Below, in pieces: positions 18,211-27,082 of a DNA stretch of 64,000 nucleotides. Made by a program: the position numbers and the translations under genes. This DNA is from Poseidonocella pacifica. GTDB lineage: Bacteria > Pseudomonadota > Alphaproteobacteria > Rhodobacterales > Rhodobacteraceae. Where the stretch lies: NCBI RefSeq assembly GCF_900111875.1, contig NZ_FOJU01000002.1, positions 1-64,000 of the forward strand. The letters run 5' to 3'. The notes under the pieces are model-generated. The model saw only the letters and a program-made list of their open reading frames with translations. It was not told the DNA's origin and made no database searches. Numbering within the stretch: the first letter of the stretch is position 1; each line of letters begins with the position of its first letter.

Positions 18211-18900
18211 ATGAGTGAGAACAAAACGACGCTGACCGACGCGGTGCACGACCTGCTTCGCAAGGCGATCATCGAACAGGCGCTGAAACCGGGCATGCGG
18301 CTGCCCGAGGATACCGTGGGCGAGCAATTCGGCGTCTCGCGCACCATCGTGCGCCACGCGCTGGTGCGGCTTGAACATGAGGGGCTGGTGGTCACCCGCC
18401 GCAATCGCGGTGCCTTCGTGGCCGAACCTTCCCGTGACGAGGCGCAGCACGTGTTCGAAGTGCGCCGCTGCCTGGAAAACGACGTGATTCGCCTGCTGTG
18501 CCAACGTATGCCGGGCAGTGGCTATGACCGGCTTGAAGCACATGTGCGTCAGGAAGAGGCGGTGCGCGGCAAGGATGGCCCGGTTTCGATTCGCCTTGCC
18601 GGGGAATTTCACGTGCTGCTAGCCGAGCTGACCGGCAACCCCGTGCTGACGCGCTACGTCTCCGAGGTGGTGCTGCGCTGCTCGCTCATCATGTCACTGT
18701 ATGCGCGCAGCCATTCGTCCGATTGCGCCGTCGATGAACATTCGCAAATCATCGCCGCGATCCGCACCGGCGACGCGCAGCGCGCAATCGAAATCATGGA
18801 ACACCATCTGGGCGCTGTCGCCGGCCGGGCCGAGCTTGCCGCGCAGCCAGATAGTATCCAATCTATCCTTTCACATTACGGCAAGGAACTGGCCCAATGA
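18211..18900 (+). CDS. GntR-family regulator (FadR/FCD type)
   Basis: 229 residues. The N-terminal winged helix shows the GntR pattern LRKAIIEQALKPGMRLPED, then LGV-type helix EQFGVSRTIVRHALVRLEHE and the wing VTRRNRGAFVAEP. The rest is an alpha-helical FCD sensory domain with histidines suited to a metal or carboxylate ligand (EFHVLLAELTGNPVL and DEHSQIIAAI). It is divergent from the binding-protein gene and overlaps the flavin reductase gene by 4 bp. It probably represses the transporter/amidohydrolase operon until an imported compound or breakdown product binds. Confidence 0.9.
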   Translation: MSENKTTLTDAVHDLLRKAIIEQALKPGMRLPEDTVGEQFGVSRTIVRHALVRLEHEGLVVTRRNRGAFVAEPSRDEAQHVFEVRRCLENDVIRLLCQRMPGSGYDRLEAHVRQEEAVRGKDGPVSIRLAGEFHVLLAELTGNPVLTRYVSEVVLRCSLIMSLYARSHSSDCAVDEHSQIIAAIRTGDAQRAIEIMEHHLGAVAGRAELAAQPDSIQSILSHYGKELAQ

Positions 18901-19571
18901 CACAGGAAAACGGCTACCATGCCTTCGATTTTGCCGATCTTTCGGCGCGGGAGGCTTACAAGGTGATGATCGGCACCATCGTGCCGCGCCCCATCGCCTG
19001 GGTCACGACGATTTCGCCCGACGGGGTGATCAATGCCGCACCCTATTCATTCTTCAACTGCCTGTCCGCCGATCCGCCGATCCTCGCGCTTGGGGTCGAG
19101 AACAAGCCGGACCGCAGTTTCAAGGATACGGCCTACAACATCCGGATGACCGAATGCTTCACGGTCAATATCGTCGACCGCGCCAATGTCGAAGCCATGT
19201 CGGTGACCGCCGCGAACCTTGCGCCGGAGGTCGACGAATTGCAGGTTGCCGGGCTGACCGCCGTCGCGGGCGACCGGGTGGCATGCCCCCGCATCGCCGA
19301 AGCGCCGGTGGCCTTCGAATGCGAACGCTACCTTGGCATCGCGGTCAGTTCCGCGCGCGAGATCATCCTTGGGCGAATCGTGCGCGCGCATATCCGCGAG
19401 GACATCATCGACCCCGCCACCTTTTATTCCGACCACGAAAAGCTTGACGCGCTGGGCCGGATGGGCGGGAATGGCTACGCCGGCACTTTCGACTACTTCG
19501 ATCTGCCGACGCCTTCGGTCGAGGACGTGCCAAACCCCGGCAAGAAGCACATCGCGATCGGCAATAGCTGA
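18897..19571 (+). CDS. Flavin reductase family protein (FMN-binding split barrel)
   Basis: 224 residues with the DIM6/NTAB-type N-terminus RPIAWVTTISPDGVINAAPY-SFFN and an FMN-binding split barrel. Relatives either supply reduced flavin to a monooxygenase or act as flavoproteins of unknown substrate. No partner monooxygenase is adjacent. It overlaps the GntR gene by 4 bp, so it is co-expressed with the regulator and presumably belongs to the same catabolic locus. Confidence 0.85.
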   Translation: MTQENGYHAFDFADLSAREAYKVMIGTIVPRPIAWVTTISPDGVINAAPYSFFNCLSADPPILALGVENKPDRSFKDTAYNIRMTECFTVNIVDRANVEAMSVTAANLAPEVDELQVAGLTAVAGDRVACPRIAEAPVAFECERYLGIAVSSAREIILGRIVRAHIREDIIDPATFYSDHEKLDALGRMGGNGYAGTFDYFDLPTPSVEDVPNPGKKHIAIGNS

Positions 19572-19784
19572 AACAGAGGATAGACCTTACCTGCATTATG
19601 AGACGAGCAGCCACCGAAATACCTTCGGTGGTAGTAAACAATTCGACTCCAGTGCAGTGAAACGCGAGCAGGTACCGCAATGCTCGCCCTCTGACAATTA
19701 GCATGCTTCGCTCAGCATATTGCCCGCGAATTCCCGAGATTGCGGAGCGTGTTCCCTTTTTGGAAGGTTGCATGTTTGTCGTCA

Positions 19785-22007
19785 TCATTTGTCCTCGAAT
19801 TCAAAGTCTGCGGCGCCCTCATCATCTCCTTGTTGGAAAGGACGTTCGGCACAGACGGAAAATTCGTTCGATGGAGCCTCTTCAGAAACGCTGACGGGAG
19901 ATTTCTGGACTTTTTTATTCACTGTCTTGTGAGCGCCTGCATGAGCTGTCGCAAGTTCCACACCGAATCCAGAGCGGTTCGCAGGCTCCGAGGCCGCTTC
20001 CGGATCAGGCTCGATCTGAAAACCGATGAAGAGGTTATCTTCCTCTTGGCGCAGCCGTTCCGGGCTCCATGCGTCTACGAGCAGACCGACCCGACGCATC
20101 GCGTCCCCATTGATGGCCTCGATATCGTCGATTGCCTTGAAGACTACGTCTTCCTGTAGAGCGGCTTCGTTTTTGAAGCGTGCTTGCAGCGCTCGCCGTG
20201 CCGCAAGGTGCGTTTGGGCGCTCACCCGATCAAAGCGCCGGTAAACAGACGGAACTTCGATCCACTTACCGTCGACTTCGACCGCGATTGCCCCGAGGTC
20301 TTCGCTATACCAGCGAATATTGACCTCGTGTTTCCGCCGGCGAAGCATCGTCCGAGCGAGCGCTTCAAAATGGTAGCGGACTCCGAGAATGGTAACGCCG
20401 CCTTCGCCGACCAATCGCGTCAAACGGGTGCCAAACGCCATACGCCGTCGGCGTAGATCGGCTGCCGGCGCGACCCCATACTGTTCGGTCAGCCGATCCC
20501 AGCAATTGCTTGGAGTTTCTCCATCCAGTCCGTCGTGCGGGACGCGGTGGTAAATATCGACGACCCAACGCGTCAGCACAGTGCAGAGATCTTCGATTCT
20601 CAGGGCAGCCCGGCCTTTCGAGTCGTAGTCTCCCCGTTCAATGATATTGCCAAAGGTGCGCCCAGTGAGCCGTGGCATTAGATGGACCGACATCGTTTTG
20701 AAGAACCTCTCAACCCGTCCCCGCATTTCGGGAAGGCCACCAGGCGCGTGCTCCAAGCTAATGCCGAGATCTTTAGCCGCCACGGTCACATCGTATGAGA
20801 CGTATTCTGAGCCACAATCGGTGTAGATGAATGGCGTGTGGCCGCGCATGTGCCATGGGGAGAGCGCCCCGACAGCATCGGACCAAATACCCTTGTCCTG
20901 CATCATCATGTCGAGCGTCTGAATCGTCGCTTGCCCGGATGGGGCGCGCGACAAACGCATAGCGAGGATGCAGCGCGTCGTTGCGCACATGGCAACAGTC
21001 AACCACCAGCGCTTCGCTTTGCCTGTTAATCCGAGGGCACTTTTCTCCTCATCACTCAGAAAATTCAGGATTCCACAGTCGGCGAGCAGAGAGATCAAGT
21101 CGATTTTCCAAGTATCCAACTCAACACGTTGAAGAGGTCGTGTAAGGTTGAGGCCAATGCCGACAGGAGAGTGTTTGCGTCGTGCATATTCGAGGCCCTT
21201 TCGTGCGACATCACATTGAAAAGGGTCCAGCGACAAAATCGCTTTGCGCACAGTCTCTTTCGAAGGACGCACAAGCTCCACACGGCCCTCGGCGCGGCGC
21301 TCCGCGTTTTCCTTTGCGAAAGCACGTTTGACATCGTCGTAGATTGCAGCCTGTGTTTTTCGCTCCGCCGTCATATAGCCGCGGACACAATCCGCCAATA
21401 TTACCATGGTTCGCGGACACAATCGCCGAGCGTAGTTTCCTCGCTTGAAAGCTCCGTCGAACAGGCCAGAAATACCGAAGCTTTCGTATGCGGTTAACCA
21501 ACGCCGCAAAGTGCGAGCGCTAAATTCCGGAACGGAAACTGCACCTTTGGGCCTGTTTTCCTCCTCATATTGGCTTTCGCCTTTAAGTATTTTTGTCGCA
21601 CGACCTGTGATCGTGTCTTCCATAGCCTTAATAGTGTCGTCGTTGCGCTTTACTTTGCCCGCTTCCTCCAGCTGGAGAAAGGCCAAGACAACGCCCTCCT
21701 TCCCCCTCGCACGCCGATGCTGATTAGCGGGTAACATGGAAAGAAGTTCGCTCGGGGCTTCGAGACGTGCCCGTGCGTTCTCGGGAAGCAGAGCCTCGCG
21801 CTCATGCCGCACGCGCCCCACATCCACCAACCTCACGATTTCGGCACGGCTGAAGGACTCAGCCATGCCCTTACCGTCGAGGCGCACAAAAACGTAACCG
21901 TTCTCAGAGACGTCAACCGGACGATAGGCTATGTCCCCTATCGTGACCTTATCGTGCTCTTCAAACGCGAGCCGTGAAATCTTTGGGCTGGGCGCAAAGT
22001 CCAGCAT
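19785..22007 (-). CDS. TnsB-like DDE transposase (second Tn7-like module)
   Basis: 740 residues with the Mu/TnsB integrase core. The DDE triad is visible at about D298 (QRVELDTWKIDL), D397 (IYTDCGSEY) and E433 (EMRGRVERFFKT). Basic helix-turn-helix regions precede it, and a Mu-C-like beta domain plus a charged tail follow. The ATG shares one base with the stop of the TnsA gene (TGATG). It aligns along its length with the TnsB at 38608-40800 but is clearly diverged, so it is not a recent duplication. No tnsC or tniQ follows: the next gene, 214 bp away, is the convergent flavin reductase. Either the module lost its 3' half or it works with the other module's proteins. Confidence 0.85.
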   Translation of the reverse strand: MLDFAPSPKISRLAFEEHDKVTIGDIAYRPVDVSENGYVFVRLDGKGMAESFSRAEIVRLVDVGRVRHEREALLPENARARLEAPSELLSMLPANQHRRARGKEGVVLAFLQLEEAGKVKRNDDTIKAMEDTITGRATKILKGESQYEEENRPKGAVSVPEFSARTLRRWLTAYESFGISGLFDGAFKRGNYARRLCPRTMVILADCVRGYMTAERKTQAAIYDDVKRAFAKENAERRAEGRVELVRPSKETVRKAILSLDPFQCDVARKGLEYARRKHSPVGIGLNLTRPLQRVELDTWKIDLISLLADCGILNFLSDEEKSALGLTGKAKRWWLTVAMCATTRCILAMRLSRAPSGQATIQTLDMMMQDKGIWSDAVGALSPWHMRGHTPFIYTDCGSEYVSYDVTVAAKDLGISLEHAPGGLPEMRGRVERFFKTMSVHLMPRLTGRTFGNIIERGDYDSKGRAALRIEDLCTVLTRWVVDIYHRVPHDGLDGETPSNCWDRLTEQYGVAPAADLRRRRMAFGTRLTRLVGEGGVTILGVRYHFEALARTMLRRRKHEVNIRWYSEDLGAIAVEVDGKWIEVPSVYRRFDRVSAQTHLAARRALQARFKNEAALQEDVVFKAIDDIEAINGDAMRRVGLLVDAWSPERLRQEEDNLFIGFQIEPDPEAASEPANRSGFGVELATAHAGAHKTVNKKVQKSPVSVSEEAPSNEFSVCAERPFQQGDDEGAADFEFEDK

Positions 22008-22678
22008 CAGATGACCCGCCGACGGACCAAGACATCAGGATCAATGCGTTCATGTGCCTCAAGTTCGAGCTCATGTTTCCCAATCATCCTGACTACAGCC
22101 AAGAAGCCACGGCCTGAGAGACCCGCGGCGGCGGCGATATCCCGGACCTTTGCGGTGCCGGTAAGTTCCGCTACGACGGTTCGCACAGCCGTATCGGCTT
22201 CCGGATCGGCGAGGCGAACGCTGTGGGTCAACTCAGCATTGTGAACTTCGATCGGGTCGAGATCTTTTTCAGTAATCAGCGCTACCCGATCAGCAAAGTC
22301 CGAGGTCACTTGACTTGCGAGGTAGCTCATCTCCGCAATAAATTCCGCTTTTGCGGCTTTCCGGGCGTTTTTGACGATCAGAGCCACCCGCGAGCCATCG
22401 GTGTGAGACACCCTGAGATCGAAGAAGTGTGTGGCAGCCGCACCATCCAGGTTGATCCAGGGAAACGGGATTTGGTTTTCGAGACCGGCAACGCCCTGAC
22501 GTGCCAGCATCACCAGCGCTACGATCTTTTCGGTGTGGCTCTCGAACTGCATGACCTGACCTTCGCAGTCGCCGAAGACCATGCTTCCGGTGAAGTGTTT
22601 TTGCACCCCCATCGTAATCTTACGACCGGCTTGGGGCCGGCGCGGGAGAATGAAAATGCCAGATTCTGTTTCGTGCAT
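22007..22678 (-). CDS. TnsA-like endonuclease subunit (second Tn7-like module)
   Basis: 223 residues from the ATG at 22678, chosen because the protein then begins in register with the other TnsA (ILPRRPQAGRK versus IVLPRPPQNARK). The restriction-endonuclease-like active site is present: E46/E50 in FESHTEKIV, D87 in HFFDLRV and K103 in ALIVKNARK, at identical positions in both copies. TnsA makes the 5' strand cuts at transposon ends while TnsB joins the 3' ends. A C-terminal helical region probably contacts TnsB. Confidence 0.78.
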   Translation of the reverse strand: MHETESGIFILPRRPQAGRKITMGVQKHFTGSMVFGDCEGQVMQFESHTEKIVALVMLARQGVAGLENQIPFPWINLDGAAATHFFDLRVSHTDGSRVALIVKNARKAAKAEFIAEMSYLASQVTSDFADRVALITEKDLDPIEVHNAELTHSVRLADPEADTAVRTVVAELTGTAKVRDIAAAAGLSGRGFLAVVRMIGKHELELEAHERIDPDVLVRRRVI

Positions 22679-22869
22679 ACGGTCTGTCCTCTTCGAAGCT
22701 TTGTTTCGTCCGAGTCGAAAATTGGAATCTTTGGCCTGAGGCGGGAGAGATTTTCCGCTGAAAAAATCGCAAGCTCTTGATAATAAGTGATTATTTTTTT
22801 GCGGAAGTATAGGAGATCTCTTCCAATGACGGATCTCCACACTGCGTAGAATGGCCTTCCGATACTTCT

Positions 22870-23313
22870 CTATGACGCAAAGAGACGCTGGAGTGCGCGT
22901 TCTGCGGCGACCCTGTCGAGCGTCTGCGCGCGAGCCGAAAGGAACTGCTCGAAGGTTGTCTGAACCGCGAGAAGTGCTTCACCACGTTCGCTGTAAACCG
23001 GACAATCACGGACTTCACCGTGCTGACCACTGGCATCGTAATGGGTTTCAAAGAAGCGTCGCTCGACCTTGATGACTTCGGACCGCAGATCTGCCTCCAG
23101 AATACCCTTTAGTGCCTCCAGTGAGGCATCGTCGCGCGGATCGAACGGGTCGCGTTCTGCCAGCCGGCAAAGTGTTCGCTCCACGAAACCGAAATCTCGG
23201 CTGTTTCCGCCGAGGTGAATGGCATGGGCATCCTTGTGAAACTGCCGCCCTAAACAAACCGCTGCGGTGGCAAGGTCGTCGATCATGGCGCCGTGCGCGA
23301 AAGTCGTTTTCAT
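22870..23313 (-). CDS. Hypothetical protein upstream of the tnsA-tnsB pair
   Basis: 147 residues, soluble, predicted mostly helical, with no recognised domain. It begins at ATG 23313 preceded by AAGAGG on the minus strand and ends 191 bp before tnsA, in the same direction. Histidines and acidic residues cluster early (HKDAHAIHLGG). It may be cargo co-transcribed with the neighbouring hypothetical gene. Confidence 0.55.
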   Translation of the reverse strand: MKTTFAHGAMIDDLATAAVCLGRQFHKDAHAIHLGGNSRDFGFVERTLCRLAERDPFDPRDDASLEALKGILEADLRSEVIKVERRFFETHYDASGQHGEVRDCPVYSERGEALLAVQTTFEQFLSARAQTLDRVAAERALQRLFAS

Positions 23314-23390
23314 TGGAAACCTCTTTAGTTGCGCGGCCGGAGCGGCCGTGCGTCAAGGCTCGATCCCCAAGTAGGGAACCGAGCATGCCT

Positions 23391-23795
23391 TCAAACTGCG
23401 GTAGGCTGGTCCGCGACGACGTCCGGACAGTGGGCCAAGGCCGCCACATCGATCGCATCGAGGATGTTGGCGAGCATGTCGGTCAGAAGACAGATCGTCT
23501 CAACCTGTGGGGACGACGGAGAAATGCCCATAAAGAGAATGGTTTCGATGCATTCCGGATCGCCCACACGCTCCAGTGAAAAGAGCCGGAACAGTGAAAT
23601 CAGAGCCATCTCGATATGCGGCGTGATGGTGCCTGCCTCAACTATCTGAAGGGCGCACGAAACGACTTTCGCTTCTGCGGATGCTCCGCCCAGCATAGCA
23701 GCGGCTTCGGCCAGCTCGTGGCCATGTTCAGAGAATAGACAGCTTGCGAGGACGAAGGATTCATCCCGTGATTCAGTTGGCACAAGGTCGAACAT
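23391..23795 (-). CDS. Hypothetical helical protein
   Basis: 134 residues, acidic, rich in leucine, alanine and isoleucine and predicted helical, with no transmembrane segment and no recognised family. It lies 77 bp upstream of the 147-residue gene, same strand, so the two are probably one transcript. Nothing in the sequence fixes a function. Coding is supported by length, composition and a plausible ATG. Confidence 0.55.
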   Translation of the reverse strand: MFDLVPTESRDESFVLASCLFSEHGHELAEAAAMLGGASAEAKVVSCALQIVEAGTITPHIEMALISLFRLFSLERVGDPECIETILFMGISPSSPQVETICLLTDMLANILDAIDVAALAHCPDVVADQPTAV

Positions 23796-24093
23796 TGGCT
23801 CATCTCTTCATTTCTATGCTGCTCCCATGCGGCAGCTTCAAGGCGCCTCTTCCCCTCCTTTCCTTGAGGCTCGCGATCGTCGCTTCGAGAACAAGATTGG
23901 CCGGTTTCTTTGGGACGAAACAAAATTTTGAAATTTTCTGTATCACCGAAAAATGGGCAGCCGGACGCCCGGAACCGGTCATAGGCCAGCAAACAGCTTG
24001 CACCTGTGGATTACGCTGGCGCTGATGAACAGCGTCTCACCGTCCGCGTCAGCGGTCGGCCCCTTCGAGGCACAACACCGAGAGGTTTCCACA

Positions 24094-24303
24094 ATGCCCA
24101 TTGATGAAAATCTTATTGACTACAAAGAACGTTCCGACGGGCGCTATGACGTTCGCTACGCGAAGGAACCTCTTCTGGTAATCAGCAGACGGCCAGGAAC
24201 GGAATTTAGGAAAAGTGCCCTGCATATTATCGTAGAGCGGCACCTTACCGAATTAGATTCAGAGGAGCGAATGGACGTCTACCGACGTCAAGATCTCCCC
24301 TGA
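24094..24303 (+). CDS. Small hypothetical protein
   Basis: 69 residues starting MPIDENLIDYKERSDGRYDV, with GAGAGG 7-8 bp upstream of the ATG. It is highly charged, with an amphipathic C-terminal half. No homologous family is recognised. The region between it and the minus-strand gene at 23795 (about 300 bp) holds the divergent promoters and nothing else I can identify. Confidence 0.45.
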   Translation: MPIDENLIDYKERSDGRYDVRYAKEPLLVISRRPGTEFRKSALHIIVERHLTELDSEERMDVYRRQDLP

Positions 24304-24528
24304 GCGAGCCGCAAACCACACACGCTTATTCGCATCGCGAGACTGTGCTTCGAACGCAGCTCAGAAAAGAGGTTGAAGTGAGCCTTGGCCCAGAAATTGA
24401 GGAGACCTCCGCATATTGTGTTGGCCGCCGAAGCAGGACGAAGTTGCCGTTTGAGCATCGGAAGCCAACTGGAATGAGCGGCGTATAGCCGCCGTCGGCT
24501 ACCCGACTTCTCGATTCTCAAACCGCTT

Positions 24529-24960
24529 GTGAACCGGGAGAAGATGCGTCTCATGCTGGGGACCAACAGGCCCGAGGGAGTTAAGCTTTTTCGAGACATC
24601 CACGGCACCGTCGAGCGCGAAGAGTTCAAGGCGAGGCGTGAGGCGAAGGCAGCGAAGACCAACCAAGACCAGCTTTTTTCAGTTGACGACTACGCCCTGC
24701 ACGAGCAAGGCGAGCGCGGTATAGGCTGCAAACGCTATCAGGTTCTTTCCGAACATCTGGTTGCCCAAGTTCTGCTGAAGCGGCGGACTGTCGAGTTCTC
24801 GTCTCTGGCCCTGGAAGTCATGGAGAGATTTCCCATGAAGGAGACCCATGTGAAGGATCTTTGCGTGGATATGAAGGTTCGTGGGCTGCTCAGTTTTGAA
24901 TTGAAACCCAAAGCAAAGAAGCCTCGCGATTCGACACTGATCACGGCGGTAGAGGAATGA
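24529..24960 (+). CDS. Hypothetical protein, possibly the C-terminal remnant of a larger gene
   Basis: 143 residues from GTG 24529; the frame stays open upstream for about 18 further codons (FSILKPLV) before a stop, without a good start or ribosome-binding site. The text MLGTNRPEGVKLFRDIHGTV followed by a basic helix resembles the tail of a larger protein more than a complete one. I considered a three-Cys-motif partner (TcmP-like) tail but cannot confirm it. The next gene overlaps by 4 bp (ATGA). Confidence 0.45.
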   Translation: MNREKMRLMLGTNRPEGVKLFRDIHGTVEREEFKARREAKAAKTNQDQLFSVDDYALHEQGERGIGCKRYQVLSEHLVAQVLLKRRTVEFSSLALEVMERFPMKETHVKDLCVDMKVRGLLSFELKPKAKKPRDSTLITAVEE

Positions 24961-25199
24961 CTGATCCCGCCCGGTGGCTGTTGGCTGAAATACCTGAATG
25001 GCGAGAACTCTCACGTAGAGAAAAACGTTCCATTCGAGACTTCCCTATACTTTGGGCTCTGTTTGAATTGCACTCGACCGGTCAAAATGGACAAGATCCG
25101 AATGCAACCCCGGACAGAATCTGTAATGCTGTAGCTCAACTTGAGGGCCCTATTCGGCTTGGCCAGGAGATGAGGGCAGCGGCGAGCTGGACTGATTGA
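24957..25199 (+). CDS. Hypothetical protein, translationally coupled, possibly truncated
   Basis: 80 residues starting MTDPARWLLAEIPEWRELS, coupled to the previous gene by an ATGA overlap, so it is probably genuine. The body looks like the start of a longer helical protein (PNATPDRICNAVAQLEGPI), and its last residues (AAASWTD) run into sequence that resembles unrelated debris. A 3' truncation is therefore possible. Confidence 0.4.
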   Translation: MTDPARWLLAEIPEWRELSRREKRSIRDFPILWALFELHSTGQNGQDPNATPDRICNAVAQLEGPIRLGQEMRAAASWTD

Positions 25200-25509
25200 T
25201 GGCGGGCGTGCTGTGGAAAGACCAGGCGCTGATACTGGTTCACTTCGTAGCACTCGGCTCCATGCTGGTCAGGATGGCGAGCCAATGATGTGATTGGGCA
25301 AGGGGCAGACCTGCGACGGCGGACCGAGTGCAAACCTGCTTTTCCGCACGCGCGGCCTTTTCGGCCCAAAGCTGCCTTGCCTTGATAGCACACAAGCTTC
25401 GGCGCAGCATCATGGAACCTGACGTTCAGCCCCTTGCGCAGCAACTCTGCCCACGGGAAGGTAGCCGATGATGGGAACGCTCCAACTCCTGAAATGATAA
25501 GGCATATGC
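25200..25509. other. Gap without a supported gene
   Basis: About 310 bp of GC-rich sequence between two accessory genes. A minus-strand frame crosses it but has no recognisable motif and overlaps the end of the upstream gene. It probably represents the scar of a deletion or old insertion. No hairpin terminator or inverted repeat stands out. Confidence 0.4.
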
Positions 25510-26073
25510 ATGACGCTGTTTCTTGGTTACGACCCCGGTGGAAAAGGCAAAAACGGTGTAGCGGCCATTCGGGTAGTTTCTGACGCGCCTGAAGTCGTGG
25601 CCAAAGCTACTGTTAGCGACGCTGCCAAGGCACTGTCTTGGCTGGAGGACTATGCAAAAACAGCGGTTGCACTCGGCATAGATACCCTTTTGGCTTGGTC
25701 ACCTAAGGGCGGGCGGGCCTGCGATGATGCGCTTCGACGGAAATATGGCGGCAATTCGATTGTTGCTCAGAACTCCTTATACAGCTCCATGACCCTGAAT
25801 GGTGCGATTGTGGCCAGACGGCTTGGATTACCCGTCTACGAAAGCCACCCCAAGCTATTGCTCCGCGTATCCGGCGAGAATACGATACGCGAGGTCTACG
25901 ACGACGCAGTGTCCACCACGGAAGCAGATCATGAGGGTGACGCTATCGTAGCGGCTTGGTGCGCGGCCATGGGACATAATCGAAAATGGGCCGTTGATCT
26001 ATACTTGGACATTGAAGACGACATAGAACTCGTGGTGCCGGACGCTCGCTACCCGTGGTTTGAGGAGGTCTGA
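25510..26073 (+). CDS. DUF429-like RNase H-fold protein
   Basis: 187 residues. The N-terminus FLGYDPGGKGKNGVAAIRV is a typical RNase H-fold first strand with an acidic residue and glycine-rich turn. The conserved late helix ADHEGDAIVAAWCA supplies further acidic residues, as in the DUF429/predicted nuclease group related to RuvC. Catalytic activity is unproven for much of this group. The gene stands alone between two gaps and is likely cargo of the accessory region. Confidence 0.6.
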   Translation: MTLFLGYDPGGKGKNGVAAIRVVSDAPEVVAKATVSDAAKALSWLEDYAKTAVALGIDTLLAWSPKGGRACDDALRRKYGGNSIVAQNSLYSSMTLNGAIVARRLGLPVYESHPKLLLRVSGENTIREVYDDAVSTTEADHEGDAIVAAWCAAMGHNRKWAVDLYLDIEDDIELVVPDARYPWFEEV

Positions 26074-26278
26074 TGCGAGGCAGCCCCCCCGCATCAGTAG
26101 GCCACGGCACGAGATTGACGCGTCCGGCCCAAACCGGACCTTGGTCAACTTGCCTGATGCTATGCTGCGGCGTCACTGAGGGCAGGATTCTTCCGTCGTT
26201 CAATCTGAATGGCGATATGGATCACGGCATCCGACACAATTGACGAATTCAGCACCTATGAGAGTCGCCTTCGAATGC

Positions 26279-26509
26279 CTATTTCTTTGATTTCAACGAC
26301 GCGAGTTCGCGCTCGAGCGCCGCTATTTTCTCGTTCTGGTCTTCTTCGTGAGACTTCGATTTTACGCGCCACGCGATGATGAACGTCGCGAGGAATGCAA
26401 TTGCAGAAATTACCAAACCGATTACTGTTTCCACCTCGGACGGAGAGCCAACAAGCGACATGAACCCGATGAAAACAAGAACAGCAACCACACACGAAAT
26501 GATGAACAT
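26279..26509 (-). CDS. Small membrane protein with C-terminal coiled coil
   Basis: 76 residues: a first transmembrane segment (FIISCVVAVLVFIGFMSLVG), a second (VIGLVISAIAFLATFIIAW), then a charged coiled-coil tail (EKIAALERELASLKSKK). Such proteins are common orphan genes. No family is recognised. Its GC content is lower than that of its surroundings, which suggests separate acquisition. Confidence 0.55.
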   Translation of the reverse strand: MFIISCVVAVLVFIGFMSLVGSPSEVETVIGLVISAIAFLATFIIAWRVKSKSHEEDQNEKIAALERELASLKSKK

Positions 26510-27082
26510 ATTCGTCCCGACCTTTACTACGATTAGCCTTAATCAAACGCACCGAGCGGCGTGTCAACAGTCAACTTCCATTCGATTTGCCAGCATGCCA
26601 ACCGTCGTTTCGTAGCCCCGTTGTCAGTGACAAACGAGACGTCTTCAGCATTTTCCAGCATGCTCGACGCCGCAGCGATGCACCTGCTGGCAGCGGCGTT
26701 GAGAGTTTGAGCGCGATAGGGGACCTCGGAACCTCCAGCGGACCAACCGGTAAAATTGCCTAATCGAGTCTACTTGCCTTGCGGCAAACCCTCGTGGATC
26801 ACGGCCCAAAGCCGCCGTCCGTCAAGGATGCGGGATTCCGCGTCGCGGCCAGTCGAAGGAGACATTCTCTGCGTCTACAAGATTACGGGTTCGACCAACT
26901 ACCCTGATAGAATCATTAGCGGGTGCGACGAAGGAGCGGTTTTTTTCAAAAGAGTCACGCCTGTCTGAGCTCAGTAAATCGAACCGTTTCGGCCTCTTTT
27001 CTGCCTTCCAAACTCTTGGTTAATAGGTTCCAATTCCCGCCAAAACACTCCTATATGCAGTTTTGATCCAGAGAGACCCTAC
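26510..27082. other. Intergenic stretch without a recognised gene
   Basis: About 570 bp. A short plus-strand frame at 26756-26968 (ending ISGCDEGAVFFKRVTPV) has no recognisable start region or family. The last part should hold the promoter of the ATPase gene starting at 27083, but I see no clear -35/-10 pair. Confidence 0.4.

Noticed and set aside
24529-24960. Three-Cys-motif partner (TcmP) assignment
   Set aside because: Only a short stretch looks similar, the N-terminal part is missing, and the usual partner gene is absent.
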